64,000 nt of DNA from Flavobacteriales bacterium (GTDB lineage Bacteria; Bacteroidota; Bacteroidia; CAIKAF01): NCBI GenBank assembly GCA_018401695.1, contig JAGYKD010000003.1, positions 417,476 through 481,475 on the forward strand, in the 5' to 3' direction. A model generated the notes under the pieces. The model was given only the letters and a program-made list of their open reading frames with translations, was not told where the DNA came from and did no database searches. Below are positions 60,547 to 64,000 of the stretch, in pieces. Every line of letters begins with the position of its first letter. Position 1 is the stretch's first letter. Both the position numbers and the translations under genes were made by a program.

Positions 60547-60732
60547 GGTAAAGACGGGATGCCTCCCGTCTCTCGATGATGAGTGATAAGGTAAAGACGG
60601 GATGCCTCCCGTCTCTCGGGATGCCTCCCGTCTCTCAGTGATGAGTGATAAGGTAAAGACGGGATGCCTCCGTCTCTCCATGCTGAGGTAAAGACGGGAT
60701 GCCTCCCGTCTCTCGGGATGCCTCCCGTCTCT
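60547..60732 (-). repeat. REP-like hairpin array R2
   Basis: At least four complete copies of GACGGGATGCCTCCCGTC plus partial ones, spaced irregularly with GATGAGTGATAAGGTAAA between. It is the inverse complement of array R1 before mnmE. The rest of 60483-61036 holds only an inverted repeat CCTTGGCTG (60951-60959) with CAGCCAAGG (60982-60990) and AT-rich sequence. Confidence 0.85.
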
Positions 60733-61036
60733 GCAAGGTCTTTGTGGTGCTATAGGTTTCACGCAAGGGCCTGAGGCAGCAAAGGGGGAGGCCGATTCGG
60801 TTTCTAGTAAAGGCTTTTTCTGCTATCCATTAAAGTGAAAATCAGCTCGCTATTTTGATTATTGATTGAAAATTACCAAATTGAGAAAAATTTGATTATG
60901 AAAACCTTCCCATCCATTGTTTTTAATCTTGAGTTTAGCTCTGCTTGAGTCCTTGGCTGCATAAAGTCCTCCCTTTAAAAACAGCCAAGGCATGGTCTTA
61001 TGCCAAGGAAAACTCATGGTCCATAATCCATAAAGC

Positions 61037-62555
61037 ATGTATCTAAAGTATTTTAAACGTTTTCAGGTCCTTATCCTTAAATCAACTGCTTTTATTTTGG
61101 GTGTTTGGAGTATGGCTAGCCCAAACATACCTGCCCAAACCTTTTTTCGAGACGAGGGTTTTATGACCCACTTGGCTTGGGAGTTGAATAATTCCACGGA
61201 TAGTATTTCTATAGTTTCTCAAATAAGTTTTCCTTGGGGCAACCAAATGATGCTGGCGGGAGGAATTGGGCAGCAATACGTAACCTTTGGATGGGGTGGC
61301 CCCCATACCGGCTCTACCTCATGGATGCTGTTTGATTTGGAGGGAAATTGGAATCCTGATTTTACATTGAATTCAGGGGGGGGTGAAACTAAGACTATTT
61401 GGTTCCTCCGGCGGTTTTATTTTTTCCTCCGGTTTTGGGTTTTCTCGTTTGGACTCTAAAGGGCAATTGGACACCGCATGGAAAAGCCACCTGCACAGTC
61501 AGTTTGCTTGTGGTATGCCGAGGGCCTTTGTAGATCCTGCCGATTCCATGATTTACATTGGGACTTTCAATTGCAATGCCGCCGGCTCGGTGGTATTGCC
61601 GAATTTCCATTATACCCGTCTTTATCCGGACGCCACCTGGGACAGCAGTTTTGTTGTGCCTATCGGTAAATACCCAAATTATCATTTATCCGCCGATTCT
61701 ATGGTTTATATTGGCGGGCAATTTGCCTACGTTCAAGGCAGACCTCAAGCGGGGATTGCGCGGCTTCGCCGCTCCGATGGGAGCCTGGATACCAGCTTTC
61801 GTTCCATTTTCTCGGATTCTATCATACGGGTTAAACCCGAGTATTTAGATGAAAGGGGGCGGCTATGGGTAAGTGGCTTTCTGCAATTGATGGGCGACAG
61901 CATTGTGTATGGGATGTTCCGCCTACTTCCGGACGGCCGCTTGGATTCCAGCTTCAACAATTTCAATAATGTGCGGGTGAAAACACCCGGGATTTTCGGC
62001 ACAAATGAAATTATGGACATTGAACGTATTCAACCCAATTTGTTTTTGATAGGAGGAGCTATAGATAGCTTTCAAAACAGCCTTAGGGGGGATTTGGTGG
62101 CGGTGGATTCCAACGGTTTTTTGCTGCCGGAGTATTTTCCGGAGCCTTGTATTGATAGTATTCGTGGAGGATCTCCAAACACCGGTAATCGTTCTTTTGT
62201 TGTCGACATTGCTAAAGGTCCTGATGGTATGGTGTATGTTGGAGGTAAGTTTTTGCAATATATGGGAGAGGACGTACCTCCGGTATTGCGTTTTAAATGG
62301 TCTCCGGCAGGATTGGAGGAAGAGGAACTCCCTTCCGATCCTTTGTATCCGAATCCCGTAAGCCGTGGAGGTGTTATGTACCATAGGTCTATAGAATCTC
62401 CACTAAAGATTTATTCCATGGATGGGCGTTTGCTTTTAGGTATAGCTCCTGAGGCATTGAAATCGGGCTTCAAAGTGCCCATGGATTGGTCTCCGGGCTT
62501 GTATTTTTGGCAAAGCGGCAAGGAAAGCGGGAAGTTGATGGTGAGGGATGAGTGA
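61037..62555 (+). CDS. T9SS cargo protein with delta-60-like repeats, frame-broken (tandem copy 1)
   Basis: Read as one gene of about 500 codons in two frames. Frame one (61037-61459) has the signal peptide (KSTAFILGVWSMASPNIPAQ) and FFRDEGFMTHLAWELN, then repeats ending WNPDFTLNS. Frame two (about 61383-62555) continues with GSSGGFIFSSGFGFSRLDSK, PDGRLDSSFNNF and similar delta-60-like repeats and a type A T9SS sorting domain ending LYPNPVSRGG ... KLMVRDE. Moving from one to the other needs a +1 shift near ATTTGG or within the G8/T6 runs. Without it there is either no sorting domain or no signal peptide. The same break exists in the tandem copy. Possible recoding, slippage or an old pseudogene; see Findings. 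Start ATG 61037. Confidence 0.65.
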
Positions 62556-62582
62556 AAACTCATGGTCCAAAAACAATAGAGC

Positions 62583-64000
62583 ATGGATAAAGATTTTTAT
62601 AGAAGATTTAAAAACCTTGTTATCAAACCGGTCGCTTTGATTGTTATTGGGGGGAACATCTTTAGCCCCAATGCCCATGCCCAAGCCTTTTTTCGAGACG
62701 AGGGCTTTATGACGCACTTGGCTTGGGAGCTGAATGACACTTATGATAGCATTTCCAGGATTGCCCAAATCAGTTTTCCTTGGGGCAACCAAATGATGCT
62801 GGTGGGAGGTATTGGACAGCAATACGTAACCTTTGGTAGTCCCGGTTTTCCCAATCCTGGTTCGACTTCTTGGATGCTGTTTGATTTGGAGGGGAATTGG
62901 AATCCTGATTTTACATTGAATTCTGGCCATGGGGGAGTAAATCAGACGGATATATGGTTCCTCCGGCGGTTTTATTTTTTCCTCTGGTTTGGGGTTTTCT
63001 CGTTTGGACTCTAAGGGGCAATTGGACACCGTATGGAAGAATCACCTGCACAGTCAGTTTGCTTGTGGTATGCCTAGGGCCTTTGTAGATCCTGCCGATT
63101 CCATGATTTACATTGGTACCTTCAACTGCAATGCCGCTGGCTCGGTGGTGTTGCCGAACCAACACTATACCCGTCTTTATCCGGATGCCACCTGGGACAG
63201 CAGCTTTGTAGTGCCTATAGGGGGGATAGAGCCCTTAAGTCATCTGTCCGCAGACTCCATGATTTATATTGGGGGGAAGTTTTATACCGTACATGGACGG
63301 TCTCAACCAGGCATCGCGCGGCTTCGCCGCTCCGATGGGAGCCTGGATACCAGCTTTCGTTCCATTTTCTCCGATTCTATCATACGGGTTAAACCCGAGT
63401 ATTTAGATGAAAGAGGGCGGCTATGGGTAAGTGGCTTTCTGCAATTGATGGGCGATAGCATTGTGTATGGGATGTTCCGCCTGCTGCCGGACGGCCGCTT
63501 GGATTCCAGCTTCAACAATTTCAACAACGTACGGGTAAAAACACCGGGGATTTATGACACCGATTATATTGTAGATATTGAACGCATTCAACCCAATTTA
63601 TTTCTAGTGGGAGGGGGAATCGACATTTTTCAGAACAGCTTAAGGGGGGATTTGGTGGCGGTGGATTCCAACGGTTTTTTATTGCCCGAGTACTTTCCGG
63701 AGCCCGGAATAGATAGCTCTAGGGATTGGCATAATGGCGTGTGGGAATCCTCTCTATCCGAAGTGAATAGCATTGTGAAAGGTCCCGACGGCATGGTGTA
63801 TGTGGGAGGGACATTTTTGCAGTATATGGGCCAGGACGTACCTCCGGTATTGCGGTTTAAATGGTCTCCGGCAGGATTGGAGGAGGAGGAACTCCCTTCC
63901 GGTCCTTTGTATCCGAATCCCGTAAGCCGTGGAGGTGTTCTGTACCATAGGTCTATAGAATCTCCACTAAAGATTTATTCCATGGATGGGCGTTTGCTTT
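62583..64000 (+). CDS. T9SS cargo protein, tandem copy 2 (frame-broken, truncated by window end)
   Basis: Paralogue of the preceding gene starting 1546 bp downstream. Frame one (62583-63014) has a signal peptide and FFRDEGFMTHLAWELND, then the same repeats; it ends with VFSFGL and TAA, as copy 1 does. Frame two, open from about 62940 to the window end, reads GSSGGFIFSSGLGFSRLDSK and continues, identical to copy 1 in long stretches (SDGSLDTSFRSIF, MGDSIVYGMFRLLPDG). Differences include in-frame indels, which shows that the second frame has been kept open after duplication. The sorting domain begins at the right edge (LYPNPVSRGGV). Confidence 0.6.

Noticed and set aside
60544-60762. ORF of 72 aa rich in RHPVFTL/ERREASRLYL
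   Set aside because: Translated REP hairpins of array R2, not a protein.

Overview
The window looks like a chromosomal segment of a Gram-negative Bacteroidota bacterium, probably of the Flavobacteriales. Reasons: secreted proteins ending in type IX secretion (T9SS) sorting domains, a GldI-like lipoprotein isomerase in an nrnA-gldI cluster next to ndk, a TonB receptor paired with a DUF4249 lipoprotein, Kdo synthesis genes, and the Bacteroidota -7 promoter word TAnnTTTG in front of many genes. Several of these boxes lie only 4-5 nt from the start codon, so leaderless or nearly leaderless mRNAs seem common. No tRNA, rRNA, CRISPR array or intact transposase was seen. Genus-level assignment is not possible from the sequence alone.

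Layout. 1-13.8 kb: nadE (cut by the window edge), an EamA transporter, pepT, an aldehyde dehydrogenase, ctaA, a secreted peptidylarginine-deiminase-like enzyme, bifunctional ftcD, a membrane patatin and a fused branched-chain 2-oxoacid dehydrogenase E1. 14-22.9 kb: surface and lipoproteins, the kdsD-kdsA pair, htpG-yidD. 23-30 kb: an unrecognised protein, a PQQ-propeller protein, a membrane-anchored exonuclease VII-like protein, mnmE. 30.2-31.7 kb: a repeat-rich accessory patch with a 'mobile mystery protein A' regulator, a four-copy operator array and a truncated partner gene. 31.9-38.6 kb: TonB receptor/DUF4249, trxB and envelope proteins. 38.8-47 kb: recG-hslR, an OmpA-like protein, an agmatinase/deoxyhypusine-synthase-like pair, hsp20, HU, fmt. 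47-54.4 kb: a large SprB-like adhesin, then two toxin-antitoxin modules (AbiE-type and HipBA) that share a 24-bp repeat after their toxin stop codons. 54.4-60.3 kb: two FKBP lipoproteins, nrnA, ndk, trmH and an MMPL/RND transporter. 61-64 kb: two tandem paralogous T9SS cargo genes that share the same frame break.

Non-coding layer. The most interesting content is between genes. I count eleven GC-rich elements of about 130-190 bp (one split by an insertion) that fold as long hairpins, share boundary and apical words, and vary in their stems while keeping pairing. Ten of the eleven begin in the sense direction just downstream of a gene's stop codon. A second family (three copies, about 141-191 bp, terminal inverted repeats CTGTTGACGCGTTG) behaves like a MITE, and one copy is inserted inside one of the hairpin elements. 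There are also REP-like hairpin arrays (two loci), a 79-bp tandem repeat carrying a perfect hairpin, and an expanded 10-bp repeat in front of mnmE.
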